This document shows positions 40,137-49,547 of a DNA stretch of 64,000 bases, piece by piece (position 1 is the first letter of the stretch; every line of letters starts with the position of its first letter). The DNA is from Burkholderia sp. WSM2232 (GTDB lineage: Bacteria; Pseudomonadota; Gammaproteobacteria; Burkholderiales; Burkholderiaceae). The position numbers and the translations under genes are program-made. The notes beneath the pieces are model-generated. The model ran no database searches, was not told the DNA's origin, and worked only from the letters and a program-made list of their open reading frames with translations. The stretch is taken from NCBI RefSeq assembly GCF_000472545.1, contig NZ_AWZV01000024.1:1-64000 (forward strand). Direction: 5' to 3'.

Positions 40137-41000
40137 TCAGGCGTGCGACGGTGCCTTCAGCAGTGCGCGCAGTTCCGCGAGCACGGGCGCGCCGTCGGGA
40201 CGCACGCCACGCCAGACATAGAACGATTCGGCGGCCTGCTCGACCAGCATGCCAAGACCGTCGGCGCCGCGCGCGCCGAGCTTCTGCGCGTGCTCCATGA
40301 ACACAGTCGGATGCGCGCCGTACATCATGTCGTAGGCGAGCGTGCCGCTGCCGAACGCGCCGTCGTCGCATTCGGGCAACGACGCTTCCAGGCTGCCCGC
40401 GGTTGCGTTGACGATCACGTCGTAGGCGCCAGGCTCGATGGCGCGCGCATTGCCGCCGGTGAGACGGCATGCGGCGTCGGCGGCGGCTTGCGCGAACTGG
40501 TCGACCAGCGCTTCGGCCTTCTGCGCCGTCCGGTTAACGATGGTGAGCGTATGCGGCCCGCGCTCGAGCATCGGCAAAATCACGCCTCGCGCGGCGCCGC
40601 CCGCGCCAAGCAGCAGAATGCGCGCGCCCGTGAGCGGCACGCCGAGATTCACCTCGATGTCGCGCACGAGCCCGAAGCCGTCGGTGTTGTCGCCGTAGAC
40701 GCCGTTCGAATCGACCCGCAAGGTGTTCACCGCGCCGGCAGCGGCCGCGCGCGGCGACAAAACGTCGGCGAATGCATGCGCGTCCAGTTTGAACGGCACC
40801 GTTACGTTCAGCCCGCGACCGCCCGCTTCGATAAACGCGCGCACATGCGGCACGAACGCATCCACCGGCGCGAGCAACGCGCCGTACTCCACCGGCTCGC
40901 CCGTCTGCGCGGCAAAGCGGCTGTGTATGAACGGCGACTTGCTATGGCCGACCGGATTGCCTATCACCGCATAGCGGTCTTTTGTGTGAATGCCGCTCAT
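40137..41000 (-). CDS. aroE: Shikimate dehydrogenase
   Basis: AroE reduces 3-dehydroshikimate to shikimate with NADPH in aromatic amino acid synthesis. The 287-residue protein has the substrate site YAVIGNPVGHSKSPFIHSRF, the catalytic lysine in NVTVPFKLDA, the GDNTDGFGLV motif and the glycine-rich ILLLGAGGAARGVILPM. Its start overlaps the stop of the RNB exonuclease gene (ATGA), so the genes are coupled. mtgA follows. Confidence 0.96.
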   Translation of the reverse strand: MSGIHTKDRYAVIGNPVGHSKSPFIHSRFAAQTGEPVEYGALLAPVDAFVPHVRAFIEAGGRGLNVTVPFKLDAHAFADVLSPRAAAAGAVNTLRVDSNGVYGDNTDGFGLVRDIEVNLGVPLTGARILLLGAGGAARGVILPMLERGPHTLTIVNRTAQKAEALVDQFAQAAADAACRLTGGNARAIEPGAYDVIVNATAGSLEASLPECDDGAFGSGTLAYDMMYGAHPTVFMEHAQKLGARGADGLGMLVEQAAESFYVWRGVRPDGAPVLAELRALLKAPSHA

Positions 41001-43114
41001 CGTCCGGGTTCCGTGATCTGCTGCCCGGTGGCGGCGTTGGTGCCTTCGCCGTCCGGCGTGTCCTCTGCGTTCTCTGCATTTTCTGCCCCCGGCGCAATCG
41101 CTTCGGCTTGCGCTTCAGCTTCGCTCTCCGCGCTTTCGTCCGATGCTTCGACGATTTCGTCGTCTTCGCCCTCGTCGGCCTCCTCCGCTTCGCTGCCGCT
41201 CGTGACGGTGGGCGCATCGAGCACATGCAAGAGACGCACCGACGCCTCGACAGTCAATTCGTCAATCGACATGACTTCCATCTGCAGACGCGTGCCGCGC
41301 GCATGCACGCCCAGCCCCGGTACATGCAGCAGCAGCGGAATTTCTTCGAGCCGCACCAGATCGCCCTTGACCACCGACGCCACCACCTGCTTCCTGTTTT
41401 CCTGCTTGAGCCAGCGCAGGCACCAGAAGTATTCCATGCGGCGTTGGTGATCGGCGTACGCGCTATAGGTGTCGTCGAAGCCTTGCACGACAGCGAAGAG
41501 ATCGGCGTCTTTCGGCTTGAACGGCGCAGCGAGCTTCGCGGTCACGCCATGCTGGACGCACGCGAGCAACTGCCACTGATTTACCAGGTCGACATAGCGG
41601 CGCAGCGGCGACGTGCTCCACGCGTACTGGGTGACGCCGAGCCCTTCATGCGGCGCGGCGTTCGTCTGCATGCGCGTGCGCTTCGGCCCGCTCGGTGCGC
41701 CAAACGCGCGCTGCGTGCGGTAGATGCCCGGCACGCCGTGGTCGTGCAAGAACGCGCCCCACGACGAATTGGCCAGAATTGCCAGTTCGGCCACGATCGT
41801 ATCGAGCGGCGAACCGCGCCGGCGCGGCGTGATCGTGATGTGCTCGCCGTCCACGTAGAAGTTGAAGTCGGTGTTGCGCTGCACTTCGCGGCGCAGGCCG
41901 TAGCCCGCGCGCGCCGCCTGGCGCTTTTCGAAGAGGGCCTGCGCGAACGGCCACAACACCGCGATATCTTCCTTGTGCGGATAGTCGCCGGTGCCGGCGG
42001 CGAGCGCTTCTTCGGTGACGAGTTCGTCGAGCGTGTTGTGACGCAGGTTGTTCTTCACGAACACGCGCTCCGCGCGCGTTTCGCTCGCGACGATTTCCTG
42101 TGTCTCGCGATTGACGATCACATACAGCGACAGCGCCGGGCGCAGGCCGCCCTCGGCGAGCGTGAACGCGTCGACAACGCTGTCGGGCAGCATCGTGATC
42201 TTGTCGCCCGGCATGTAGACCGTCGACAAACGCGCGCGCGCAATGGCGTCGATTTCGTCGCCGCGCTGAATGCCGAGCGCCGGCGCGGCGATGTGCACGC
42301 CGATCCGCACGCGGCCGTCTGCGAGATGCTCGACGGAAAACGCGTCGTCGATTTCAGTGGTGGTAATGTCGTCAATGGAAAACGCCTGCACGGCCGCTTC
42401 CGGCAGGTCGTCCGGCAAGCCGCCGAGCGTGACCGGCGGAAAGCCGGTGCCGTGCGGGAAAAATTCGGCGAGGAATTTGGCCTCGTGCAACGCGCGCGCC
42501 GAAGGAATCGCGCCGCATTCGAGCATGAGCCGCGCCTGCGAAATGCCGCGCGCGGCCGCCGCCGCTTCCAGCGCCTTGTATTCAATGGTGTTCTTGTCCG
42601 GCTTCGTGAGCAGCGAAAGCGCCGTCTTGCCGGTGAAGGCCTCGGGCAAGCGGCCGGCTTTCAGCTCTTCCTCGTAGCCTTGCTGCACGAGCGCCTGCTG
42701 ACGCTTGCGCTCGAGACCGGCGAGCGCCATTTTCAGCTGTTCCTGCGGCGCACGCTGATACATGCCGCGACCCTTGCGACGAAAATAGACCGGCGCGCCA
42801 TGCATGCGCAGCACCAGCGCGGCGCGCTCAGTCGCGCCGAAGCGCTCGCCGAAATATTCCGCGCCGAGCGTGGCGAAGGGAAATTCGTCGTCGGGCGCGC
42901 ATTCCCACAGGAAGTCCAGATCGATTTCCTGCGCGACGGCGTCGGCCTCCTGCATCAGCTCGGCCGCGCTCGGCTTTTCGAATTCGATCAGCACGTCTTT
43001 GGCGCGCACTTTCGCGCGCCGGCCGCCCGGCAACTCGACCTGAAACGCATCGCCCTGGCGCGACAGCACGCTGCCGGCCTTGAAACTGCCCGATTCCTCA
43101 AAGAAAACGTTCAC
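40997..43114 (-). CDS. RNB-domain 3'-5' exoribonuclease (RNase II family)
   Basis: The 705-residue protein degrades RNA from the 3' end in the cytosol. The RNB catalytic domain spans about residues 235-520. Its acidic cluster reads SIDDITTTEIDDAFS, which keeps three of the usual four aspartates and has glutamate at the position of Asp207 in E. coli RNase II. The hallmark YAWSTSPLRRYVDLVNQWQLL follows. An S1-like C-terminal region (VVASVVKGDLVRLEEIPLLL) is followed by a strongly acidic glutamate/alanine/aspartate tail of about 75 residues. RNase R-like naming is possible, but the length and lack of N-terminal cold-shock pairs favour RNase II-like. It precedes aroE. Confidence 0.9.
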   Translation of the reverse strand: MNVFFEESGSFKAGSVLSRQGDAFQVELPGGRRAKVRAKDVLIEFEKPSAAELMQEADAVAQEIDLDFLWECAPDDEFPFATLGAEYFGERFGATERAALVLRMHGAPVYFRRKGRGMYQRAPQEQLKMALAGLERKRQQALVQQGYEEELKAGRLPEAFTGKTALSLLTKPDKNTIEYKALEAAAAARGISQARLMLECGAIPSARALHEAKFLAEFFPHGTGFPPVTLGGLPDDLPEAAVQAFSIDDITTTEIDDAFSVEHLADGRVRIGVHIAAPALGIQRGDEIDAIARARLSTVYMPGDKITMLPDSVVDAFTLAEGGLRPALSLYVIVNRETQEIVASETRAERVFVKNNLRHNTLDELVTEEALAAGTGDYPHKEDIAVLWPFAQALFEKRQAARAGYGLRREVQRNTDFNFYVDGEHITITPRRRGSPLDTIVAELAILANSSWGAFLHDHGVPGIYRTQRAFGAPSGPKRTRMQTNAAPHEGLGVTQYAWSTSPLRRYVDLVNQWQLLACVQHGVTAKLAAPFKPKDADLFAVVQGFDDTYSAYADHQRRMEYFWCLRWLKQENRKQVVASVVKGDLVRLEEIPLLLHVPGLGVHARGTRLQMEVMSIDELTVEASVRLLHVLDAPTVTSGSEAEEADEGEDDEIVEASDESAESEAEAQAEAIAPGAENAENAEDTPDGEGTNAATGQQITEPGR

Positions 43115-43333
43115 TCAATACTCTCGTCTGACTTGCATGCGCCGGCGTGCGCGGCACCGCAACGTGTTCGTGATGATGAATCCGCCGCGCGAGGCGCGCA
43201 TGCGGCATGAATCTGATGACCCGCGGCGCTTGCGCTGCCGCTGTCGGACTGCGTGTTTCCGGACCGCGCCGGCCACGCGGCCGGTTGGCTGCGCCGGCAA
43301 AGCGCGCCGGTCATGCTTGCGCTGCGGCCTGGT
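43115..43333. other. Intergenic region between esterase and RNB exonuclease genes
   Basis: The 219 bases lie between two minus-strand genes. I see no terminator with a T-tract and no gene. Confidence 0.4.
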
Positions 43334-43936
43334 TCAGGCAGCCTCGCGCGGTGCCGGTGGCTCGACGTCTTCGGCGTCGCAGAACGCCAGCACGTCGTCG
43401 AGATAGTCGGCGAACTCGCTGATCGCGTGATCGCTGCCCTCGATCAGCGTAGTGCGCGCGCCCGGGTAGTGCGCGAGCATTTCGCGGTAGTCGAGCACTT
43501 CGTCGCCGGTCGCGGCCAGCAAATAATATCGTTCCGGACGCGTGATGGTTGTCACGGTGAGCGCCCGCAATTCGTCAAGATGATGCGGCTCGACGACTAT
43601 GCTGCCGCCGCCGTGCCACAACGGCTGCTCGCCGAGATACGCGCTCAGGTCACGCTGCGGCACGACCGCCGGGTTCAGCAGCACCGCGGGCCAGCCGTGC
43701 TTTTCCGCGAGATAGGTGGCGAAGTAGCCGCCGAGCGAACTGCCTATTACCGTCACGCGCTGCGTGCCGGCGGCGGCCACCAGCGACTCCGCGAGCGCCA
43801 CGGTGTCGAACGGCGAAACCGGCAGCATCGGGCAGCACCATTCGTCGCTGCGGCCCAGTTCCACGAGGCGCGCCGCGAGGAGGCGCGCCTTGAACGAATT
43901 GGGCGAAGAACGGAAACCGTGCAGATAAAGAATCAC
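43334..43936 (-). CDS. YqiA/YcfP-type alpha/beta-fold esterase
   Basis: This 200-residue hydrolase starts MILYLHGFRSSPNSFKARLL and has the nucleophile elbow VIGSSLGGYFATYLAEKHG (serine), an aspartate in ATGDEVLDYREML and a histidine in EGSDHAISEFADYL, completing a catalytic triad. YqiA-type esterases act on short acyl or thioester substrates, but the physiological substrate is unknown. Its start overlaps the mpl stop as ATGA, suggesting coupling to peptidoglycan recycling by mpl, though this may be just packing. Confidence 0.88.
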   Translation of the reverse strand: MILYLHGFRSSPNSFKARLLAARLVELGRSDEWCCPMLPVSPFDTVALAESLVAAAGTQRVTVIGSSLGGYFATYLAEKHGWPAVLLNPAVVPQRDLSAYLGEQPLWHGGGSIVVEPHHLDELRALTVTTITRPERYYLLAATGDEVLDYREMLAHYPGARTTLIEGSDHAISEFADYLDDVLAFCDAEDVEPPAPREAA

Positions 43937-45327
43937 TGGGCGCCTCGTGCGGAGAGAGCGTCGAGCAGTTTCTGGTGCACGCCGCCAAAGCCGCCGTTGC
44001 TCATCACCAGAACCTGGTCGCCGGGGCGCGCCGCGTGCACCACGGCTTTGACGAGCGCGTCGAAATTGTCGAAGGCTTGCGCCTTGTTGCCGAGCGGCCC
44101 AAGGGCTTCACCCAGGTTCCAGCCGAGCGCGTCGCGGCCGCTCGGTGCCCCGTAGCCGAATACCAGGTCAGCATCGGCGAGACTGGCGGGCAACTGCTGC
44201 TTCATGACGCCAAGCTTCATGGTGTTCGAGCGCGGCTCGAGCACCGCGAGAATGCGCGTATTGTCGCGGCCCACGCGCGCGCGCAAACCGGCCACCGTCG
44301 TTGCGATGGCGGTCGGGTGGTGAGCGAAGTCGTCGTATACAGTCACGCCGTCCACGCTGCCGCGCACTTCCATGCGGCGCTTCACGTTGCGAAAGCTCGC
44401 CAGCGACCTGGCCGCCTGCGCCGGCGGCACGCCGACATGGCGCGCGGCGGCAATCGCGGCGAGCGCATTCATGCGGTTATGTTCGCCCTGCACTTGCCAC
44501 TCGACGACGCCCACACGCTCGGCGTTGTGGTACACCGCAAAGCGTTCGTCGACCGGCACGCCGTCTTCCGCAGGCTGTGTTTCCCAGCCGCCCTGCACGC
44601 CGAAGCGCTCCACCTCGCTCCAGCAGCCGCGCGTCAGGACCCGCTCGAGCGCGTCTTCGCGACCATTAGTGACGACCCGTCCAATACGCGGCACGGTGCG
44701 GATCAAATGATGAAACTGCGTTTCGATCGCCGCCAGATCCGGGAAGATGTCGGCGTGATCGAACTCGAGGTTGTTCAGAACGGCCGTTTTCGGCCGGTAG
44801 TGGACGAACTTCGAGCGCTTGTCGAAGAACGCGGTGTCGTACTCGTCTGCCTCGATCACGAAGAAGCTCGAATCGGTGAGCCGCGCCGAGACGCCGAAGT
44901 TGAGCGGCACGCCGCCGATCAGAAAGCCGGGGTTCAGACCGGCGTCCTCCAGCAGCCAGGTCAGCATGGAGCTGGTGGTGGTCTTGCCGTGCGTGCCCGC
45001 CACTGCCAGCACCCACTTGCCATTCAGCACATGCTCGCCCAGCCATTGGGGACCGGACACATAGGGCAGACCGCGGTCGAGAATGGCTTCCATGAGCGGA
45101 TTGCCGCGCGACACCACATTGCCGATCACGAACAGATCGGCGTTCAGGCCGTTCAGTTGCTCCGCGTCGTAGCCCTCTATGAGCCGAATGCCTTGCGCCT
45201 CTAGCTGCGTGCTCATAGGCGGATACACTCCGGCGTCGCAGCCCGTCACCGTGTGGCCCGCGCCGCGCGCGAGGACCGCGAGACCGCCCATGAACGTGCC
45301 GCAGATACCGAGGATGTGGATGTGCAT
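43933..45327 (-). CDS. mpl: UDP-N-acetylmuramate:L-alanyl-gamma-D-glutamyl-meso-diaminopimelate ligase
   Basis: Mpl reattaches the recycled murein tripeptide to UDP-MurNAc. The 464-residue protein has the Mur ligase layout: an N-terminal Rossmann domain (MHIHILGICGTFMGGLAVLA), the ATP-binding P-loop AGTHGKTTTSSMLTWLL (about residues 110-126), the lysine/glutamate-containing FVIEADEYDTAFFDKRSKF and the C-terminal DDFAHHPTAIATTVAGLR. Start at 45327 fits the family. ampD, another recycling gene, is elsewhere in the window. Confidence 0.96.
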   Translation of the reverse strand: MHIHILGICGTFMGGLAVLARGAGHTVTGCDAGVYPPMSTQLEAQGIRLIEGYDAEQLNGLNADLFVIGNVVSRGNPLMEAILDRGLPYVSGPQWLGEHVLNGKWVLAVAGTHGKTTTSSMLTWLLEDAGLNPGFLIGGVPLNFGVSARLTDSSFFVIEADEYDTAFFDKRSKFVHYRPKTAVLNNLEFDHADIFPDLAAIETQFHHLIRTVPRIGRVVTNGREDALERVLTRGCWSEVERFGVQGGWETQPAEDGVPVDERFAVYHNAERVGVVEWQVQGEHNRMNALAAIAAARHVGVPPAQAARSLASFRNVKRRMEVRGSVDGVTVYDDFAHHPTAIATTVAGLRARVGRDNTRILAVLEPRSNTMKLGVMKQQLPASLADADLVFGYGAPSGRDALGWNLGEALGPLGNKAQAFDNFDALVKAVVHAARPGDQVLVMSNGGFGGVHQKLLDALSARGAQ

Positions 45328-45596
45328 AAGCCTGTCGTGCCGCGCGGGCGTTTTCCTGGAAGTGTCCCTTCCCTGGCGTTTCGCCAGACCCCGTGAGGGG
45401 CAGAAAAACCCCGACGGCCGGCGCTTTCCTGTGAGGGATGCGAGGTGAGCGGGCAGCCGCAAGGGCTGCGCGCAAAGGACGCTATTGTAACCGACGCCTT
45501 CCGAACGCCTAAGCGCGCTCGCCCGCCCCGGCGCGCACCGGCAGCCGGCCAGGGTCGCCGGAAAAGGCTGTCATCAATCTCTAGTATGATGGACGC

Positions 45597-46250
45597 ATGG
45601 TCCGCAAATCACATTTCGATCCGCAGCGCGTGCGCGAGGAAATCGCGATCGCCGCCGCGCGCCTGATCGCCGAAGACGGTCTCGACTATGCAACGGCCAA
45701 GCGCAAAGCGGCCCGGCAGGTGGTCGGGGAAAGCCGCGTTGCTGGCGAATGGCTGCCCGATAACGACCAGATCGAAGAAGAAATTCGCGAATATCAGTCG
45801 CTCTTTCAGGGCGACAGTCAGCCGGTGCTGTTGCGGCGCCTGCGCCGCATCGCGGTGGAATGGATGGAGCGGCTCGCGCCGTTCAACCCGTATCTGACCG
45901 GCGCGGTACTCGGCGGCACGGCTGGCGAGCATTCCGACATTCACCTACAGGTGTTCTGCGACAACCCGAAAGAAGTCGCCATTTACTTTCTGAACGCGAA
46001 CATCCAGTACGACGTCTCGGAGACGCGCCATTTCGCTGGGCGCGGGTACGTGGAGACGCTGAGCTTCCTGTGGCGGTCGGCGAACGAACCCCGCGACGCG
46101 CAGCCGGTCGGCGTTCACGTGGCGCTCTACGAATCGGACGACCTGCGCGGCGCGGTCAGGGCCGACGCCCGCGGCCGCACTGCGCGCGCCAATCTGCAGG
46201 CGGTCCAGTCGCTTCTGGATAGCAGCGGCGTTGCACCTTCCACTAATTAG
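45597..46250 (+). CDS. Nucleotidyltransferase-like protein with TetR-like N-terminus (uncharacterised)
   Basis: The 217-residue protein is not assigned to a characterised family. The first 45 residues (DPQRVREEIAIAAARLIAED and on) resemble the first helices of a TetR-type domain. The middle has LTGAVLGGTAGEHSDIHLQV, similar to the GG/GS...D-h-D motif of polymerase-beta-like nucleotidyltransferases, but with DIH in place of DID/DIE. The expected third acid in HVALYESDD is not in register, so catalysis is doubtful. No Shine-Dalgarno precedes the ATG. A TATGAT hexamer ends 6 bases before it, which would fit a leaderless mRNA. tlpA follows by 9 bases. Confidence 0.75.
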   Translation: MVRKSHFDPQRVREEIAIAAARLIAEDGLDYATAKRKAARQVVGESRVAGEWLPDNDQIEEEIREYQSLFQGDSQPVLLRRLRRIAVEWMERLAPFNPYLTGAVLGGTAGEHSDIHLQVFCDNPKEVAIYFLNANIQYDVSETRHFAGRGYVETLSFLWRSANEPRDAQPVGVHVALYESDDLRGAVRADARGRTARANLQAVQSLLDSSGVAPSTN

Positions 46251-46259
46251 ATACGCATC

Positions 46260-46838
46260 ATGAACACCAGACGGATCCTTATCGGCGCAGTCGTCGCCGT
46301 GATCGCTGCCGCGAGCGGCGTGCTGGCCAATCACTGGCTGGGCCGGGGAGGCGGCGGCGCAGCGAGCCAGGACGGCGTAACCGAGCTCGCGCATGCGGCC
46401 CCGTCGTCGAACAAAGAGGACCCAGTCGCTCAACTGTGGTCCACGGCGCTCACCTCGCCCGATGGCAAGCCGCAAACGCTAACTGCGCTCAAAGGGCGGC
46501 CAATCGTCGTCAACTTCTGGGCGTCGTGGTGCGGCCCTTGCGTCGAGGAAATGCCGGCGCTGTCGCAACTGCAACACGAATACGCGGGAAAAGGGATCCA
46601 GTTCGTCGGTCTTGGCGTCGATTCGGAAAAAAACGTGCAGGATTTCTTGCAGAAAGTGAAGGTTGCGTACCCGGTCTATGTGACGGGGTTCGGCGGCGCA
46701 GAGCTTGCGCGGGCGTTTGGCGACACGGCGGGAGGCTTGCCGTTTACCGTCATTATCGACGCCAAGGGGGCGATACGCTCGACAAAATTAGGGCAGATTG
46801 ACCCCAAAGCGATGAAAGAAATGCTCGACGCGCTGTAG
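46260..46838 (+). CDS. TlpA-family membrane-anchored thioredoxin
   Basis: The 192-residue protein is held in the inner membrane by an N-terminal helix (about residues 5-25) with its thioredoxin domain in the periplasm. The active site is FWASWCGPCVEEMPAL (Cys91 and Cys94), and a cis-proline loop follows in GLPFTVIIDAKG. It should reduce disulfides, for instance in cytochrome c maturation or oxidative stress, but the partner is unknown. It lies 9 bases after the nucleotidyltransferase-like gene. Confidence 0.9.
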   Translation: MNTRRILIGAVVAVIAAASGVLANHWLGRGGGGAASQDGVTELAHAAPSSNKEDPVAQLWSTALTSPDGKPQTLTALKGRPIVVNFWASWCGPCVEEMPALSQLQHEYAGKGIQFVGLGVDSEKNVQDFLQKVKVAYPVYVTGFGGAELARAFGDTAGGLPFTVIIDAKGAIRSTKLGQIDPKAMKEMLDAL

Positions 46839-47032
46839 ATTTCACAATCTTTGCGGGCTCGCAGGCCGCCCAATCGCGGCAGATTGCGCGGAGATCAGCC
46901 GAAATTGGAAGAAGTTGCGCTGCCGCCCACAGGTCGCGAGAGCGCCCACAGCGGCTTGTCCGTGCATGAAACTAGACAAGTTTCTCTAATCAGCGCTAAA
47001 GTGCGCCCAATTCCACGGAAAAAGAAGCGACC

Positions 47033-47488
47033 ATGACGCGACTGCTGGTACTCCACGGCCCCAACCTCAATCTTCTCGGCACCCGGGAACCCGAGGTCTA
47101 CGGCCGCGTGACTCTGCCGCAGATCGACCAGGCGCTCGCCGATCGTGCCGCGGACGCCGCTGTGGAACTCGCGTCGTTCCAGAGCAACCACGAAGGCGCG
47201 CTTGTGGACCGCATCCAGGCGGCTCGCACCGAAAAGACGGATTTCATCCTGATCAACCCGGCCGCCTACACCCACACCAGTGTGGCCATCCGGGACGCTC
47301 TCGCGGGCGTCGGCATTCCGTTCGTCGAAATTCATCTATCGAACGTGCACCGCCGCGAGCCGTTCCGGCATCACTCGTATCTGTCCGACCAGGCAGAGGG
47401 CGTGATTTGCGGCCTCGGCTGGAAGGGCTATCTGTACGCACTGGAGTTCGCGCTCGACCGGCTCGCCGCCGGTTCGTCGCGAGCCTGA
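47033..47488 (+). CDS. aroQ: 3-dehydroquinate dehydratase, type II
   Basis: AroQ converts 3-dehydroquinate to 3-dehydroshikimate. The 151-residue protein shows the type II motifs: LLVLHGPNLNLLGTREPEVY (catalytic tyrosine), the catalytic histidine-containing LINPAAYTHTSVAIRDAL, and the FVEIHLSNVHRREPFRHHSY substrate loop. It precedes accB and accC in the common aroQ-accBC order, 69 bases upstream of accB. Confidence 0.97.
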   Translation: MTRLLVLHGPNLNLLGTREPEVYGRVTLPQIDQALADRAADAAVELASFQSNHEGALVDRIQAARTEKTDFILINPAAYTHTSVAIRDALAGVGIPFVEIHLSNVHRREPFRHHSYLSDQAEGVICGLGWKGYLYALEFALDRLAAGSSRA

Positions 47489-47557
47489 CCAACAACACTT
47501 CTAATTTGCGCCGGCCGTACGCGCGTCGGCACTTCCATGCATTGAAAGGGGCTTCTG

Positions 47558-48037
47558 ATGGATCTACGTAAACTGAAAACTCTGATCGACCTCGTCTCGG
47601 AGTCGGGCATTTCCGAACTCGAAGTGACCGAGGGCGAGGGCAAGGTCCGCATCGTCAAGAATGCGCCGCCGGTTTACGTGCAACCGTCCGCTTCGTACGC
47701 GCCGCAGCAGTTCCCGCAAACGGCACCGGCCAACGGCGGCGAAGCTTTGGCCGCAGCGCCGGCAGCAGGCGCGCCCGCCACGCCGGCGGCAGCCGCGCCG
47801 CAAGGCCACGTGGTGACCTCGCCGATGGTCGGCACGTTCTACCGCGCGCCGTCGCCGGGCGCGGATCCGTTCGTCCAGGTCGGCGATACGGTCAAGGAAG
47901 GCCAGACGATCTGCATCATCGAAGCCATGAAGCTGCTCAACGAAATCGAGTCGGACAAGTCCGGCGTCGTGAAGGAAATCCTCGTCGAAAATGGCCAGGC
48001 GGTCGAATACGGCCAGCCGCTGTTCGTGGTCGGCTAA
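47558..48037 (+). CDS. accB: Biotin carboxyl carrier protein of acetyl-CoA carboxylase
   Basis: AccB carries the biotin that moves CO2 to acetyl-CoA in the first step of fatty acid synthesis. The 159-residue protein has an N-terminal alpha-helical part (MDLRKLKTLIDLVSESGISE), an alanine/proline linker (about residues 45-82) and the C-terminal biotinyl domain with ICIIEAMKLLNEIESDKSG; Lys125 is the biotinylated lysine. An AAAGGGG site precedes the ATG by 6 bases. accC follows in the same operon. Confidence 0.97.
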   Translation: MDLRKLKTLIDLVSESGISELEVTEGEGKVRIVKNAPPVYVQPSASYAPQQFPQTAPANGGEALAAAPAAGAPATPAAAAPQGHVVTSPMVGTFYRAPSPGADPFVQVGDTVKEGQTICIIEAMKLLNEIESDKSGVVKEILVENGQAVEYGQPLFVVG

Positions 48038-48176
48038 CGCAGCGCGCACCGCGCCTTGCTGCGCGCATGCCGCCCATGCGCCCGTCGCGCCCCGCTGCAC
48101 GGAGCGCGCGCCCGATCCTCTGAGGCAGCCGGTGTTGTGAACAACCCGGCGCCCACTGATGAGTCGAAAACCCGCT

Positions 48177-49544
48177 ATGTTTGAAAAAATCCTCATTGCC
48201 AATCGTGGCGAGATCGCGCTGCGTATCCAGCGCGCCTGTCGCGAACTCGGCGTCAAGACGGTCGTCGTCTATTCGGAAGCCGACAAGGAAGCCAAGTACG
48301 TGAAGCTCGCGGACGAGGCGGTCTGTATCGGCCCGGCGCCGTCCAATTTGAGCTACCTGAACATGCCGGCGCTGATCAGCGCGGCGGAAGTCACCGACGC
48401 CGAAGCGATTCACCCCGGCTACGGCTTCCTGTCGGAAAACGCCGACTTCGCCGAGCGTGTCGAGCAATCCGGCTTTACGTTCATCGGTCCGCGCCCGGAA
48501 ACGATCCGCATGATGGGCGACAAGGTCACGGCCAAGCAGACCATGATCAAGACCGGCGTGCCGTGCGTGCCGGGTTCTGAAGGCGCGTTGCCTGACGATC
48601 CGAAAGAGATCGTGAAAATTGCCCGCCAGGTCGGCTATCCGGTCATCATCAAGGCAGCGGGCGGCGGCGGTGGCCGCGGCATGCGCGTGGTTCACACGGA
48701 AGCGGCGCTCGTCAACGCGGTCAACATGACGCGCGAAGAAGCCGGCCGTGCGTTCGGCAACCCGCAGGTCTACATGGAGAAATTCCTCGAGAACCCGCGG
48801 CACATCGAAATCCAGGTGCTGTCGGATTCGTTCAAGAACGCGATCTGGCTCGGCGAGCGCGACTGTTCGATGCAGCGTCGCCACCAGAAGGTGATCGAAG
48901 AAGCGCCGGCGCCGGGCATCGCGCGCCGCCTGATCGACCGCATCGGCGATCGCTGCGCGGACGCGTGCAAGAAGATGGGCTATCTTGGCGCGGGTACGTT
49001 CGAGTTCCTGTACGAAAACGGCGAGTTCTACTTCATCGAGATGAACACGCGCGTGCAGGTCGAGCACCCGGTCACCGAACTCATTACTGGCATCGACATC
49101 GTCCAGGAACAGATCCGCATCGCGGCCGGCGAAAAGCTCGCCTACCGTCAGCGCGACATCGTGTTCAGGGGCCACGCCATTGAATGCCGCATTAACGCCG
49201 AAGATCCGTTCAAGTTCATTCCGTCGCCGGGGCGTCTGACGTCGTGGCACATGCCGGGCGGTCCCGGCATCCGCGTCGATTCGCATGCCTACAATGGCTA
49301 TTTCGTACCGCCGAACTATGATTCGATGATCGGCAAGCTGATTGCCTACGGCGCCACGCGCGAGCAGGCGATCAAGCGGATGCGCATCGCGCTGTCGGAA
49401 ATGGTCGTGGAAGGCATTCAGACGAACATCCCGCTGCACCGCGAATTAATGCTCGACGCGAAGTTCGTCGAAGGCGGCACGAGCATTCACTACCTCGAAA
49501 ACCGGTTGGCCGCGAAGCAGCAGGCCGCGCCGGAAGAAGCGTAA
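48177..49544 (+). CDS. accC: Biotin carboxylase of acetyl-CoA carboxylase
   Basis: AccC carboxylates biotin on AccB using ATP and bicarbonate. The 455-residue ATP-grasp enzyme has the N-terminal MFEKILIANRGEIALRIQRA, the ATP-binding loop AAGGGGGRGMRVVH, and NTRVQVEHPVTELITGIDIV with catalytic residues. Start at 48177 is the conserved one; an in-frame ATG 18 bases upstream is an alternative. prmA starts 3 bases after the stop. Confidence 0.98.
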   Translation: MFEKILIANRGEIALRIQRACRELGVKTVVVYSEADKEAKYVKLADEAVCIGPAPSNLSYLNMPALISAAEVTDAEAIHPGYGFLSENADFAERVEQSGFTFIGPRPETIRMMGDKVTAKQTMIKTGVPCVPGSEGALPDDPKEIVKIARQVGYPVIIKAAGGGGGRGMRVVHTEAALVNAVNMTREEAGRAFGNPQVYMEKFLENPRHIEIQVLSDSFKNAIWLGERDCSMQRRHQKVIEEAPAPGIARRLIDRIGDRCADACKKMGYLGAGTFEFLYENGEFYFIEMNTRVQVEHPVTELITGIDIVQEQIRIAAGEKLAYRQRDIVFRGHAIECRINAEDPFKFIPSPGRLTSWHMPGGPGIRVDSHAYNGYFVPPNYDSMIGKLIAYGATREQAIKRMRIALSEMVVEGIQTNIPLHRELMLDAKFVEGGTSIHYLENRLAAKQQAAPEEA

Positions 49545-49547
49545 GTC

